DNA of 64,000 nucleotides from Pocillopora verrucosa (GCF_036669915.1 NC_089320.1:3340129-3404128), one strand, 5' to 3'; shown: positions 1-11,997, numbered from the stretch's first letter. Made by a program: numbers and translations. The notes: generated by a model not told the origin, from the letters alone.

Positions 1-2191
1 TTTTCTTTGCATCTGAAAAAATATCTTGCGCTGTTTGAAGCATAACCACGATAAACTATAATATATGAAGTGTGCTATTCGAAAAGAAATTATTTCGTTT
101 TCGCTTGATCTAATCGTAAACCGAATGGGGCGCGCGACAATTTGAAATGGACGATGTTTGTTTGAGTGAATTAATCGCATATCAAATCTAACCGCACAAA
201 TAAAACTTCTGAACGATCTCAATCCGAAGGGATTGGTCTTCAAAGCCGTGTGGGGATTTTTCGATATTCGCATTGGTTACTTTGCAGTTCGACCGCCTGT
301 AGCCTACAGAGTCTCGGAAGACTCAGAAAAAACACTTTACGGGTAGCTTTGAAACAGTTACCAGTGACAGGCCTTTAGTCCTGCTAAACGGTAATTTTGA
401 TTTCAACTCTTTTCATTTTTAACTGAAAGCGGCTTAGGCACGCCGCTGCAAAACTTAATAGTTGCTGATCGAGTGCGAGGAGCGAAGATTGCCCAAACCA
501 CGAGCCTGTATCCGTTTCGGTGAGATTCTTACGCCTTTCTGCGTCGAATATCTTTAGATCTTGTGTTGACAGCCAGACTTCTTGTTTAGTTTCACCTATG
601 AACTCTTCTCCTTTTTATGTTTCTCTATTCAAATTCTAGTTTTAAACGCAGATAGCAAAGATCTTCACTTGCAGCTGAAATAAGGAGACGTTAAGACGAT
701 TGGAATTTATGGATCAGGATGTTTTGCCGCAAAAGGAAACCCATCGGTAGTCATAAATATTGACATGTTATAAATGGCTATTCACACTTTGCCGGGTAAA
801 GAATTCTCTTCCAAAATACGTTTTTGTAAATAACTCGTGCGCGTTTTAATATTTTACCAAAAGTTTTCTTGGAAACTATAGTTAAAATGATAATGTTTAG
901 TCCGACATGGAAAAAAAATTTAAAAAAAACTGGCCCTCGAAAGTCTACCGCATCCTTCAGTGCTATGATCGATCCGCCCCATGTGTGCACACTTGACTTT
1001 TTCTCGCGCATGAATTACAATAGTTTATATTTACATAATCAATAATATTGTTTATGTTATTGAGTAATACAGGGTTTTTGCTTGGTGCAACTAGAGAAAA
1101 TGTTAAATGGGACGAATAAACGAGAATGGTCTAAGAATAGGAAAAGATTCATAAGGTCGCACGAATACTGGCAATTTCCTTCAGGTTTTGGGTTAATTTA
1201 GGCTGGTATATTGAACTGAGAGTTTACCTAAGTGTAATGCATTAATCATATGGATAACAATCGATCTTTATATCGCTACTTTGGCTTTTATCGTCCGCTG
1301 TGGTCACCGGCGAAAGCAAAATCTGATGAGAGAAAGCCTCTCCGATAAACTTAAGTGTTTGTATTCATGAAATGTGATTCAGCACAGCTTTCATGTCATG
1401 GGCAACCTCCTTATTGAAAAGACCGAGTTAATATTTTTATTGGCTTAAGCCGCCTTAATGAAAGTCATGGAAACAGTGTTTCCTTTTCAAGGGTCAGGAT
1501 AAGGTTTTTCATGAAATGAAATCAATGGTATGACCACCGGTAGCCAATCCAGACAATATTACGACACTCCAGGATTTTATACAACCATACACCAATAACT
1601 TGTTTTCGAGGGCACAATTGGCGTGGGTGTTCTTCAGGAAGCTTGTGGAGTCTATGACGTAACCACTAGAGGCCAATCCAGGCCAAACAGCAGTATCCTC
1701 GTTTGACCAAGCATTAGAATGGTCATCACCGGGATGTTAAGTAAAGATTTGCTAAGTTTCAATTGGGAAGATGCACCTGCCTCAGTTAGAAGACGAGCCG
1801 ATCAAGCTTTCTATGGCTATAGCGATAACTCCTACCAAGCTCTCAGGGAACGAAACGACTTTGAATTTGTAAAAAAAAGAGGATATTTGTCAATACCTGG
1901 AAAGTCTAATTAAAAAATTGACCTTCATTAATTTTAGATTAATAAAGAGCTTGAGGAGAATCCATTTGATAAGGCGGCGTTTAGTGTTTCATATTCCGCT
2001 TTGTTCTGTATTATTGTTGTGCACATGTGGACTAAGAAGTCCTTCCCACGAGAGTCTTAAATCAGTAGTTAAATAAGGGGTCAGATTTCCCTCTGCACTT
2101 ATCTTCCTCCGATTTCATGAAAGGTTAAACTTCGGGAAGAAACAGTTCTTCCAGGACACCTTGTTCATTTGCACTGAGCTTCCAATTTGAC

Positions 2192-3103
2192 ATGGCAAAT
2201 TTATCTTTGGCTTGTTTTACTAACGCTTCGAACATCACCGATAGAGAAGCAGATGTCCTATCGGTCGCTGGTTCTATAATCATAATCATTATCAACACCA
2301 TCACTTTTCCCTTCACAGTTCTGCTGAATCTGCTGGTGATAAAAGCTGTGAAAACAACGCCTCGACTCCAAACCAACAGCAACATCTTGCTAGCCTGTTT
2401 AGCGGTGACTGACGCCTTAACTGGTCTCCTTTGCCAGCCATTGTTTATCCTGTGGAGAATATTCCTATTATTCGGTCTTAGTAATAGTGACACGGTTGAA
2501 CATTTCTGTTTCACATTTGTAGCTGTAATGGTAACAGCTTCATTCTTTCATATGATGTTGGTTACCTTCGAGAGACTCATAGCCATCAAATTTACGATGC
2601 AATACTCAAACATCGTTTCCTATAATAACCTGAAGATAGCAGTGCTATCGATTTGGATCCTTTCTTTAATCAAAGGGATTGTAAAAATGACTATCTTCAT
2701 AGTATCCCTTTATTTAACAAGCCTTATCACTATTTCAAATATTCTTTTTCTCTTTTTCACTTACTTCACCATCTATAGAGAGACACGTCGGCACCAACAA
2801 AGGATGAAAACTCAACAACTTCCCCAAGATGTAGCAGAAAGGTTTGTCAAAGAGAACAAGGCGCTTAAGACAACTGTGTTTATAGTTGGTGCTGCTACTG
2901 TTTGCCTTCTGCCAATTTGTTTTTGTTTTATCGTAACAGTTACAGGCGTCTATGGGATTTGCCCCATCAAAGTACGATGGATATTAACATGTACCTTGTT
3001 AAACTCGCTTGTTAATCCTCTAATTTACTGCTGGAGACAAAAAGAAATGAGAAAAGTCATTTTTGGACTAAGAAACCAGATCGTGAATGTAGATATCCAG
3101 TAA
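2192..3103 (+). CDS. Class A (rhodopsin-like) GPCR, single exon
   Basis: This 303-residue seven-helix receptor is encoded without introns. The N-terminus is short, with N-glycosylation sequons (NLS, NAS, NIT) and no signal peptide. TM1 carries N46 and TM2 carries LAVTD with D74. The end of TM3 reads F126-E-R instead of the usual D-R-Y. TM6 has CLLP where CWxP is common, so the toggle Trp is absent. TM7 carries N275-P-L-I-Y, followed by a basic CWRQKEMRK stretch. The third intracellular loop is about 40 residues and basic (RETRRHQ). The ATG at 2192 is the first in frame and matches the start of three paralogues in the window. It should signal through heterotrimeric G proteins at the plasma membrane; the ligand cannot be told from sequence. 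Its closest local relative is the receptor at 13226-14137. Confidence 0.93.
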   Translation: MANLSLACFTNASNITDREADVLSVAGSIIIIIINTITFPFTVLLNLLVIKAVKTTPRLQTNSNILLACLAVTDALTGLLCQPLFILWRIFLLFGLSNSDTVEHFCFTFVAVMVTASFFHMMLVTFERLIAIKFTMQYSNIVSYNNLKIAVLSIWILSLIKGIVKMTIFIVSLYLTSLITISNILFLFFTYFTIYRETRRHQQRMKTQQLPQDVAERFVKENKALKTTVFIVGAATVCLLPICFCFIVTVTGVYGICPIKVRWILTCTLLNSLVNPLIYCWRQKEMRKVIFGLRNQIVNVDIQ

Positions 3104-3460
3104 AGGATGGGAATGTAAAGAAAGGATTACAACTTCATAACTACGCGTGTAAAAATTTTTCTTACGTCTTTTCCAGCAACTGCATAATAATAAATGCCAA
3201 TTAAGCTTTTGATCACGATAGATGATTGTCAGCCGCATGGAAAATTAAAACTTTATTTGTAATAATTATTTTTGATGCAATATTTGTTTGTCAAATTAAA
3301 GGAAACGCTTTCTTTCTGTTCAATGTTTCTAAATATTAACTAGGGGTTATTTTCTAACTTTTTTGTTTGTGTTTCGCTAAAGGTAAGCGTAAGCCTAGTA
3401 TTGAAAAATAAACCTTGGGTCTCACATTTTTCCGGTGGTTGTTTTAGAAAAACTGCACTT

Positions 3461-3938
3461 TAGCGTTTGTGTGTTTCCACTTACCTTTTTCGTGCACATG
3501 AATTACGGTAATTCTTAATTCATGAGGTTGTTGATTTTGTTGGAAATAAGTTTGTTTGGACTTGAGAAAGCTAAAATATGGAGAAAAACTCAAAAGAGTC
3601 GTCTGAGGGAATATCACCTTTTCACCGCACTCAAATTACTACAAATCGTTATATCGCCATGATTAATGAGAAAATAGATAAAATAAGTGATTTAGCTTTA
3701 GCGTTTGTGTGTTTCCACTTACCTTTTTCATGCACATGAATTACGGTAATTCTTAATTCAGGAGGTTGTTGATTTTGTTGGAAATAAGTCTGGTTGGACT
3801 TGAGAAAGCTAAAATATGGAGGAAAAACTCAAAAGAGTCGTTTGAGGGAATATCACCTTTTCACCGCACTCAAATTACTATACATCGTTATATCGCCATG
3901 ATTAATGAGAAAATAGATAAAATAAGTGATTTTAGTCT
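3461..3938 (+). repeat. Tandem direct duplication, period 238 bp
   Basis: Two adjacent copies (3461-3698 and 3699-3938) begin with the same TAGCGTTTGTGTGTTTCCAC. They differ by only a few substitutions and small indels, including in a short A+T-rich unit containing AATTACGGTAATTCTTAATTCA. The unit lies in the 3' flank of the GPCR. More diverged single copies occur after the receptors at 8004-8927 (near 9,140-9,220) and 13226-14137 (near 12,860-13,080, reverse). The tandem step is therefore specific to this paralogue. Confidence 0.9.
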
Positions 3939-4466
3939 AATTGATGTATAGTTCCGTTAACTTAGCATGAGTTAACGAGTTATTGTTAATTTGCGAGCTT
4001 CAATGAAAGTACTCTCAAACAAAAATTGTCCTCATCATATAGTAAAACAAACACCAAATTTTCACCATGAAAAATGAAGATACCTCTTAACTAGATATTC
4101 CAAAGTGTTATCAATCGTAAAAAAATTCCAACAAACTTCTTAAATAAAAATGATGATAATGATGTTGACTGTTTTCAACACAGTGAATGCGACTTTATGT
4201 TTGAATCGCATGAAAGGAAACGTTTAGTTGCTGTTCATTTTTTTAAGACAATAACTACCTCCTTTTGTCTTCTCAAAGTTATTTCTTGTTGTTTAATTTT
4301 TTCCTGAAGCTTTGAGGCCAAGTAATGCGAATAAATGTCTAGGAATTGCATCTTTTCTTTAGCTCGAAAGTCAAGGAGCACAAATAATGCCATACAATGT
4401 TTGAGCCTATTGGACAGCTACTACAGCATTAGCTTGTAACCTTTCTAATCGAAAGGCAGTATATAA

Positions 4467-4491
4467 TATTATTATTATTATTATTATTATA
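4467..4491. repeat. TTA/ATT microsatellite
   Basis: A short run of ATT repeats sits directly 5' of the SINE head that begins near 4510. Confidence 0.85.
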
Positions 4492-4504
4492 GTAAATATA
4501 TGAA

Positions 4505-4960
4505 TATCAAAGCGAGCTTGTTAGCTCAGTTGGCAGAGCGCTGCACTGGCATCACAGAGGTCATGGGTTCAAATCCAGTTTAGGCCTGATTTTTTTCCAG
4601 ACACCTAAATTTTCACTACTGCTCAAGTAGTGTTCTTACTACGAAGATCGCTTTCATGATCGTTTCTTAATGCGCAGCTCGTATGAATGATTTTCATATA
4701 TTTACAGTCATTTATTCATCGTTTCACGGGTTTATTTGAAACCAGCATAATGACCAGCTCCCAGTTGGCCTATTAGCTCAGTTGTAGAGCGCTGTATCGG
4801 TATCATTGAAGTCATCGCGTACAGGCCTGAGTTTATTTCAGGCCCTATTTTCACTGCTGTTCAAGTGATGTACCTACTGCCAAGATCACCTTCATATTCA
4901 TTTCATAATCCGCAGTTCATATGTATGATTTTCAAATATTAAATCGCATGAAAGAAAGCA
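4505..4960 (+). mobile_element. tRNA-derived SINE, two copies in tandem
   Basis: A tRNA-like head with an A box at about 4521-4533 (TTAGCTCAGTTGG) and a B box at 4565-4576 (GGGTTCAAATCC) is followed by TAGGCCTGA and a tail of about 150 bp. A second head begins near 4770, with an intact A-box region but a degenerate B box. It is followed by a diverged copy of the same tail (CAGGCC, then CACTGCTGTTCAAGTGATGT). The anticodon stem of the first head does not pair cleanly, so this is not scored as a functional tRNA gene. A third copy lies on the minus strand at about 59,820-60,060. Confidence 0.8.
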
Positions 4961-5039
4961 ACGAAAACGATATATGAATACGACAAGGCCCGTTATCTAA
5001 CGTATATCGGAAAGCTGAGTAAATTTTCAGCATTCTAAA

Positions 5040-5532
5040 AATCCAAACAATGAAAGATAAGACTTAACTACTAACGTTGTTCTCTTCATGAGGCTAAAAG
5101 TTACAATTTTTGAGTATTGAATAGTAAATGTAACAGTCTCTTGAAAGTAACCAGCATCAGATGAACACATGACGCCAATACCATCAGTGCCGGAAGATAC
5201 GGGAAATGGAAATTTTCAACTTTTTCACTGTTACCGAGACCGAATAGTGGGGAAATCCTGCACAGAATCGAAGATGGCTGGCCAAAGAGACCAGTTAATG
5301 TGTCAGACACCGTTAGACAGGACAGTGAGATGTTGCTGTTGGATTCGGAGTCGTGATCTTGTTTTCAAAGCTATATCACCAGTACTTTAAGGAGAACTAT
5401 TAAGGGACAAGTGCTGGTGTTGATGACGATGGTCATAAAATAACTGACCACCAATAGGACATCTGCTGTGCCACCTTCTTCAATGGTTAAATTTGTAGCC
5501 TTTGAAAAACTATCCAGGGAAAAATTTGCCAT
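5040..5532 (-). pseudogene. Decayed class A GPCR
   Basis: Read from the ATG at 5532, the sequence starts MANFSLDSFSKATNLT, like the intact receptors. A stop truncates it in TM1 just after the LVI segment, and frame breaks follow. Recognisable pieces continue to about 5040: DTLTGLFGQP (TM2), HLMLVTFKRL (TM3 end, Glu of FER changed to Lys) and, in another frame, FTIQYSKIVT. TM5 to TM7 were not found. It sits back to back with the receptor at 8004-8927. The same arrangement recurs, inverted, as 18039-18962 and 21648-22080. Confidence 0.85.
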
Positions 5533-8003
5533 GTATCATTGGAAACTTAATGCAACTAAACAACCGTTTCTACCTGACGTTTACCATTACATAATACGGA
5601 GAAAGTCAGGTTTAATTTTTCATCTCCTGGGAATGACTATAGAGTCCACATATGCACGACAACAATACACTACAAAACCGAATCGGAAACGCTTAAGTTC
5701 GCCTAATCAGATAAATTTCTGTCAGTCTCTGCCTATAAATAAATCTTAATCCAAAAGTGACTGAAACCCATTTTTAATCCCATCTTACTTATACTGTGAA
5801 ATTAATTTTTAAAAGTCCAGAATCGTTTCAGCGCAAGAGAGTCCATTCAATTGAAGTTGTGGCAACAAGAAGTAATGTCTTGATTGCCTTTTCACATAAC
5901 ATGCTTTAACTTCAGGAAATTATTTCGCTTTCCATGGCCAGATAAATGTTTCGTGCTCGTTTAACTCATTAGTTTTCGTCCGTCAAATAAAATTTTGTAT
6001 TAAAAAGAGAAAATATCAACTCATGATCCTTTGACATCTATTGTGCTTTGGCACCAAGGGCTTAAAGAAAGTATTTGCATTACTGCTTTTTCATGGTCCG
6101 TTAAATCATTCGAAAGTTTAAATTTTACTTCTACAGCACAACGCCTCGCAATTTGACTCATTACACTAAGCCAGGATGCAGGAATTAGAAAGTAAACTGA
6201 TTTGAATACATGTTGAGCGTAACTGCTCAGAAAATTATGAAAATTATGAAAATTTTTACTTTTAGGAATAAGGTTGAATTAAATAAATAGCAATAAGATT
6301 AAGAAAAAGGATTTGTTCAATACCGTTTTAAAACGAGGAAATAACTTTTACATGCCGCATGGATTGATTGAGTTTGCAAGTGATGTGAGCCAATCACTCG
6401 TGTAATTTCATCGGTTCACGATGCATTTTGCGGCAGCTGGAAGCAAGGGTTTTTTACGGAAACACAAGAAAAATTTTGATGGGTAAAAAGTCTCGAACGT
6501 ACGGAACAATTCGATATGTTTTGTGCAAACCACACTTTTACTGAATATCGACTTAAAACGTTCCTTAGGTCGTTGCTTTCACGGTCCTAATTTTCATGCT
6601 CACGTAACGGGCCACGTGCACGCTTTTAGCTCCATCTTTTTCCCCTTCAATAATCCGTTTTAATTTCTCCAATTTACAGGGGATAATTTGTACACCAAAT
6701 TTATGCAATAAAAAATATAGGTCAACGTGCTCGTTCAAGAGCTGAAGACCATCGTACCTCTTTACCCAGTCCATTGATTTAAAAAACAATAATGCGCGCG
6801 CGATTACTCGCCTGATTACTTTTTAGTTTTTATTTCCAGTACATGATGTGCAGTGAAATATTAAAGAATCACCTTCAAAGTTATTTCCTCGTTTTCGGTA
6901 CTCGCAGGAAGCTAGGCTGTTTATTGCAATTACTACCCATTATATTCAACCTGTTTCCTTACAGCGAAGCATCATTCTATCAAAGGAAAAGAGAAATGTA
7001 AAATAGATTTCAGAGGTATGTTTCCCATAGGTAACCGATTTAATTTCCATACTTAAGATTAAGGCATTCTCTTTCCTGGATAATACGATGTGTTATCAAT
7101 TAATCGCAAACCATAACTAAAGAAACTCTTACAGCCTTCGTAAACGGGTGAAACAACATTTTCTTCATGCGTATTTCGTTTGCATCATTTGCCTCATTAG
7201 CAATCGTTCAAAAACTATTCATAATTTTCTGAGCGGCTGCGCTAAACATGTGTTTATTTTTTTTTTACCTTATTGCTCTCCTATCTTTGTTTCATTGATT
7301 TGAATTACGGAATACTGCGAGGAAAAGTGGGAGGTTTACGCCCAAGGCAAATTGTAAAACCACGGCACGGAAGATCATGGGACCGGTGTCAAATCATTTG
7401 ATATTTTTAAAGAATCTTTCTTGAGGAACGGTGAGCTTTAAACTCAAATTGATTTACATATCAATGGCCATGAAAAAGCCGCGAAATTGATGTCAAACTA
7501 AAGAATTGGTATATGTTTTTCTTTCAATGCAAATCTAATCTAACGAACGAAGACTAATCAGTTCATGAAACACGAACCACTTATCAATCGATCGATAGCG
7601 AAAAATAATCCTCAGAAATTAAGTGATTTTTTTTCTTCACCTACTTGTCATCACGTTCGGTCGAGCTCTCAAGCGCTGAAACTATTTTTGGCAATACGTG
7701 GAAAATCTAATTAAAAAATGACATCAATCACTTTAGGAATAGGGTTTATTAATGGCAGAGCTACAGGAAAATCCTTTTGATTAGGCGGCGTTTAGCGATT
7801 CTGATTCAGCTTTTTCCTATATTGTTGCTGGACACATGTCGAATGAAAAGTTATTCCCAGGAGATGCTTAAACCATTCTCTATTAAAGGCGTAAGATTTT
7901 CTCTGCCTTTACCTGCCTCCGATTTCATGCCAGAGACAGAACGCCTGCTTAAAAAAGTTGTTCTGAGACACATACTTGTCTCGCATATAGCCTCCAAATC
8001 GAC

Positions 8004-8927
8004 ATGGTAGACGTTTCCTTGACCAGTTTTACAAACTTTACAAACAAAACTAGCAGAGAAGACGACACAGCAGATGTACCTCCAGTGGCTGGTGCCATAA
8101 TCATAATCATCATTAACACTATCACTTGTCCCTGCACAGTTCTGCTTAACGTACTTGTGATAAAGGCTGTGAAAACGACGCCTCGACTCCGTACCAACAG
8201 CAACATCTTGCTGGCCTGTTTAGCGGTAACTGATGCCTTAACTGGTATCCTTGGCCAGCCATTCTTTGTCCTTTGGAAGATATTCCTATTATTCGGTCTC
8301 AGTAACAGTAAAACGTTTGAAAACTGCTACTATGGAACTGTAATCATGTTGCTTATAGCTTCATACCTTCATCTGATGTTGGTTACTTTTGAGAGACTCG
8401 TAGCCATTAGATTTACGATGCAATACCCAAACATTATAACTGAGAATAACATGAAGATAGCTGTGTTAGTAGTTTGGATCATTTCTTCTATATGGGGGAT
8501 TTTTGAGGCGATGGAATTGGATCTAGCGCTACGTTTTATGTCTGGCTCTGTTACTTCTTCATGTATTATATTCCTTTGTGTTGCTTATTTCATCATGTAT
8601 CGTGAAACACGTCGTCACCAAGAGAAGATAAAAACTCAACAACTGCCCCAGGAAGAAGTGGAAAAATTCACCAAAGAAAACAAAGCGCTTAAGACAACTT
8701 TATATGTAATTTGTGCTGTTCTTTTTTGCCTCCTTCCACTTTGTTTCTGTCTTATAGTTACAGCTACAGGCCTTTATGCGTCTTGCCCCATCGATCTGTC
8801 ATTGATGCAAACTTTTACCATGTTTAACTCGCTTGTTAATCCACTGATTTACTGCTGGAGACAAAAAGAAATGAGAAATGTCATTTTTGGAATACGAACC
8901 CAGGTCGCGCATATAAACAACCAGTGA
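8004..8927 (+). CDS. Class A (rhodopsin-like) GPCR, single exon
   Basis: This intronless receptor has 307 residues. The N-terminus has two sequons (NFT, NKT) and an acidic EDDTADV stretch. TM1 is Ile-rich, TM2 has LAVTD, TM3 ends in F-E-R, TM4 keeps a Trp, TM6 reads CLLP and TM7 has N279-P-L-I-Y followed by CWRQKEMR. A Cys before TM3 (VENCYYG-like context is FENCYYG here) is present, but no clear extracellular loop 2 partner is visible before TM5, so the usual disulphide is uncertain. The ATG at 8004 aligns with the start of the minus-strand paralogue at 18962, which is also 307 residues and is its nearest relative. About 280 bp of the 5' leader is also shared with that paralogue. It is a predicted G-protein-coupled surface receptor of unknown ligand. 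Confidence 0.93.
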   Translation: MVDVSLTSFTNFTNKTSREDDTADVPPVAGAIIIIIINTITCPCTVLLNVLVIKAVKTTPRLRTNSNILLACLAVTDALTGILGQPFFVLWKIFLLFGLSNSKTFENCYYGTVIMLLIASYLHLMLVTFERLVAIRFTMQYPNIITENNMKIAVLVVWIISSIWGIFEAMELDLALRFMSGSVTSSCIIFLCVAYFIMYRETRRHQEKIKTQQLPQEEVEKFTKENKALKTTLYVICAVLFCLLPLCFCLIVTATGLYASCPIDLSLMQTFTMFNSLVNPLIYCWRQKEMRNVIFGIRTQVAHINNQ

Positions 8928-8999
8928 AGGAAGGCAATTTAGAAGAGAGTGTCAAAACCTTTAATACTACACATCTAAACTTTGCCAACGATTCATTTG

Positions 9000-10324
9000 A
9001 TGTTCGTGTGGTATTAAACTATACTCCATGCTAAAGCCAGACACCTCGGTAGTGGTTATCAAATAAGCTAAAGATCAACTAAATATTTTGCAACAATACA
9101 TTGCTATTTTTAAGAGGCCTTGTACAGAAACCCTCTACTATAGCGTGCATGTGTTTCCACTTATCCTTTTCTTGTGCATGAATTAAAGTCATGATTCTTA
9201 TTAATTGTGGGTAAAATTAATGCGTTTGTTAATTTTTATTTGAAAATAATAAAAGGTAACAGGTAAAATAAGGTAAAGAAAACCCAAAAGAGTTGTGCGA
9301 AGGTAAATCGCCTTTTTTACCGCATTAAAGTGCTCGTGACACGATATATTTTTTGCGTAAACATTTAGCTTATAATTCCAAACCAATTCCGATGGAAGAA
9401 AAATTTCCAAAAACTTAAAAAATCGGTATTTTCAGGTCCTAAAATGCTCTTATTTTGTCTTAAAAGAGTCCCGTGGACTGGTAACGAATTAGCGGGTGAT
9501 GTTACGCAACAGGATATCAGTCAGCTCAGGAAAGGGCGCGAACTTTGATACAAATGATGTATTTCTGTTATTAAAATATATAAGAAAAGTACAAATGTAG
9601 TCATGTGGAAAAACAAGGAATATGATTACGTCTCAAGCGCGTGAAATAAACAACAGTAAGGAACTCACCATTCTTCGCTTGCGAAATGTCAACCAAAAGG
9701 AATGCTGAACAATCGTGTTCGGTGTGAGAACAGGCCCCTTTGATCAGCATTATTTTTAGCTGAATTCATTGGTTATCTTCCCCTGATTTGAATGGTGGTA
9801 TATGTTCGTAACAGCCCTCTTGGAAGCCGGTACGCAGCATAAGGCCGACGACATTGAAGAGTAAAATCTTCTCGATGTTGACGATCGAAACGCATCCATC
9901 TTGGCCATACAGCTACATCCTTTGGAAAGGAGTATATAGAAATCCCCGGTATACCGGTATACGTGTAGTATCTTTGAAGCTGACATCATTTGGCGCCCCG
10001 GACATGCAATACGATCGTTCTTTCTTCTAGATTTCTTCTTTCTACACCGTAGTTGCCGACATGTGACTCGATCGTTTTGGCCGCGCGTTTAATGGGGGGC
10101 GCTTTTTGACCGCCAAATCGTACTTTCAATGCACCAAAAAAATGGTCAAGGAGAACTCGCTAGGTCGGTTATTACTAATCTTAAATACAGCTATCATCTA
10201 GAAATGACAAAATTTCGTGTCATAGGCACTTTAAATTTACTGTGAATCGTGCGGAAATGAATGATTCTACTGTTATTGCGGATGTAAAACTCAGCAAAAC
10301 TAGGGCGAATAACCAATTTTATTG
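9000..10324. other. Non-coding stretch after GPCR at 8004-8927
   Basis: No supported gene was seen. About 9,130-9,420 is a diverged copy of the common GPCR 3' flank (GTGTTTCCACTTATCC and following). From about 9,430 to 10,320 no similarity to the rest of the window was noticed. Confidence 0.5.
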
Positions 10325-10821
10325 TAAATGATGTCAGCTTTAGTAAAAGAACTGACAGACCGTTATTTTTCTCGGTTTATCTTACGATCTTAAGCTAAAA
10401 CATTGGGTAATCGTTCTCGCTTTTTAGTAAAATTGCTGACAACCAGATTCTGAGTGTATTTTTATTGTTGACGTTGCCGAAATTTAATTTTATTGATTTT
10501 GCATTTCTTTACCGAACTTTCAAGAACTGTCCATAACACCGCTGAGACCTCTGATATGTAAACCGACTGTCACACCGACGCAAAAAACTTGCATTATGCT
10601 GTATTGGATTTTTCATGTTGCTTGTTATTTGATCTAAGTAAGCTGACCTACGTTTAAGAGTATTTTGAAACATTACCTACGAGTGAAGGCAAGTCAAATG
10701 TCACGTAGTTTCTCTTGGTTTGTTAGAAGTCCAGTAACCGCAGATTAATGCTGTCCAGAAATTATTGACGGACTTCTGCGCTTTCGTAGCCAAGCGAGTG
10801 TTCTAGTTTCCCCTGGATGAT
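10325..10821 (+). repeat. Direct repeat C, copy 1
   Basis: About 500 bp aligns in the same orientation to 16,672-17,164. Shared landmarks include GAACTTTCAAGAACTGTCC, GAAATTATTGACGGACTTCT and a common end at TTCCCCT-GATGAT. Divergence is roughly a fifth of positions by eye. No coding potential is visible. Confidence 0.85.
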
Positions 10822-11602
10822 CATTCGGTTAATCACTTTACAATCGTTGCCTCAGCAAAGTAGAATATTACTCTCTTAACCATGAAGCTATGGTAACAAT
10901 TGGATGGAGTGAATATGGAGATGGTTGACATCGACTGCGAACGGTCATCTTCAATATTTAGGCAGATAAGATTAGCATAGTGAGCTAAGTACCAACCGAC
11001 ATCAATGAAAAACATCTCAGGGATAACTTATTCAATTTTTGCTCTTGCTATTGTACATTACATATACCGCGAAGGTCGTCGGTTTTAACAGACGATGGCC
11101 AAATTAACTAACGTTCCTCCTTTACTAAACACATGTTTCCTTTGCAAGTGTTTTCCGCTTTAGTTTCAGCAAGTAAGTATTGAACCTAAATCAAGTGCTT
11201 AGCTCTTTTGAAATTGCATTCAGAGAAGCATCAAGTGATCATTTTTTTTTAATGACCTTATCCTTTTAAGCTCCTTGTCTCGCTTTTCTTTGTTAACGGT
11301 TATTCTGATTTTGTTTGTTAAAAAATTGAAATACACTTCAGTTCAATACACCTAGTTCAACATTTTTTCTTTTCATATCTTAAAAGCATGCCTCCTACAA
11401 CGTTATAAGGTGTTACACAACGGTCCCTACATCTCATCAGTTGCCTACAGCCTCAATTTTGGAATTTCTTTTCTTTGTGATGATGTTGTTGTTGTTGTTT
11501 TTTTCCTATAGGAGTCTTTTTTTTTCAAGGTCCCTCATTCAAGAATATTTCACCACAATTTATGTAAGATAATAACGCATGTTATATAATAAATCTACCA
11601 TT
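10822..11602. other. Non-coding stretch, nothing recognised
   Basis: This AT-rich interval has T runs near 11,240 and 11,500 and a GTTGTTGTTG run near 11,485. It has no supported ORF and no match noticed elsewhere in the window. Confidence 0.5.
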
Positions 11603-11870
11603 ATGATAGCTGATATACTGTCTGTCGGTCAGAAATGTTACAAGCTGTCCAATAGGCTCTAATTGCAGAACATTCAAAAAGAAAATCTTCCCTAACATTG
11701 CATGGCGTTATATGTGCTCCCTGACCTTAGCCTTTGGGAAACGATGCAATTCCTATACACTTGTTAGCATTACTTGGCCTCAAAGATTCAGGAAAAATTC
11801 AACAACAAAAAATAACTTTGAGAAGAAAACGCGTAGTTATTATCTAGAAGAAATAAACAAGAATTAGGCG
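11603..11870 (+). repeat. Repeat D, copy 1 of 3
   Basis: This stretch matches 17,533-17,772 in direct orientation and 4,240-4,440 in reverse. In each case it lies in the 3' flank of a GPCR (13226-14137, 18039-18962 and 2192-3103). Shared landmarks are GCAGAACATTCAAAAAGAA, TTGCATGGC and AACGCGTAGTT. It is part of the duplicated unit and not an independent gene. Confidence 0.75.
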
Positions 11871-11997
11871 TTTCCTTTAAAGTAATACGAACATAATCGT
11901 TGAATTGTGAGTTTCTTGTTCTGACTCGAAAAAACAAAGGAAATGTTTTTACTGTAGAATCTTTTTAGTGATTGTCCTGCGTGCGCCCGTTTTTTTC

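Larger units (their letters stand above)
270..4440 (+). repeat. Duplicated GPCR block A (copy 1)
   Basis: This segment carries a GPCR gene with its 5' and 3' flanks, and it aligns in reverse to about 11,620-16,130. Matching stretches include the region around 300-540 (against 15,870-16,130), the region around 960-1040 (against 14,680-14,760), the 5' leader 1,930-2,190 (against 14,140-14,340) and the 3' flank 4,240-4,440 (against 11,640-11,860). Identity is clearly below 100%, so this is an old duplication and not an assembly echo. Boundaries are by eye and approximate to within about 100 bp. Confidence 0.75.
5040..9000 (+). repeat. Duplicated GPCR block B (copy 1)
   Basis: The block holds a decayed GPCR on the minus strand and an intact one on the plus strand with the shared 2.4 kb between them. 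It aligns in reverse to about 18,040-22,080. Matching stretches include 5,990-6,250 (against 20,920-21,170), 6,355-6,450 (against 20,440-20,530), 7,140-7,260 (against 19,740-19,870) and 7,720-8,003 (against 18,963-19,260). Confidence 0.75.

Noticed and set aside
2125..2514. Minus-strand ORF of 129 codons opposite the GPCR at 2192-3103
   Set aside because: It is a shadow of the receptor gene. The same antisense frame reappears opposite the other receptors (7949-8206, 13944-14204, 18637-18972) only because the receptor sequence is conserved.
4510..4590. Functional tRNA gene
   Set aside because: A and B boxes are good, but the anticodon stem mispairs. The element is followed by a repeat tail shared with two other copies, so it is scored as a SINE head.
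6565..6789. Minus-strand ORF of 74 codons in the shared 5' region of block B
   Set aside because: The inverted paralogue near 20,260-20,420 breaks this frame with a stop, and the sequence has no recognised domain.
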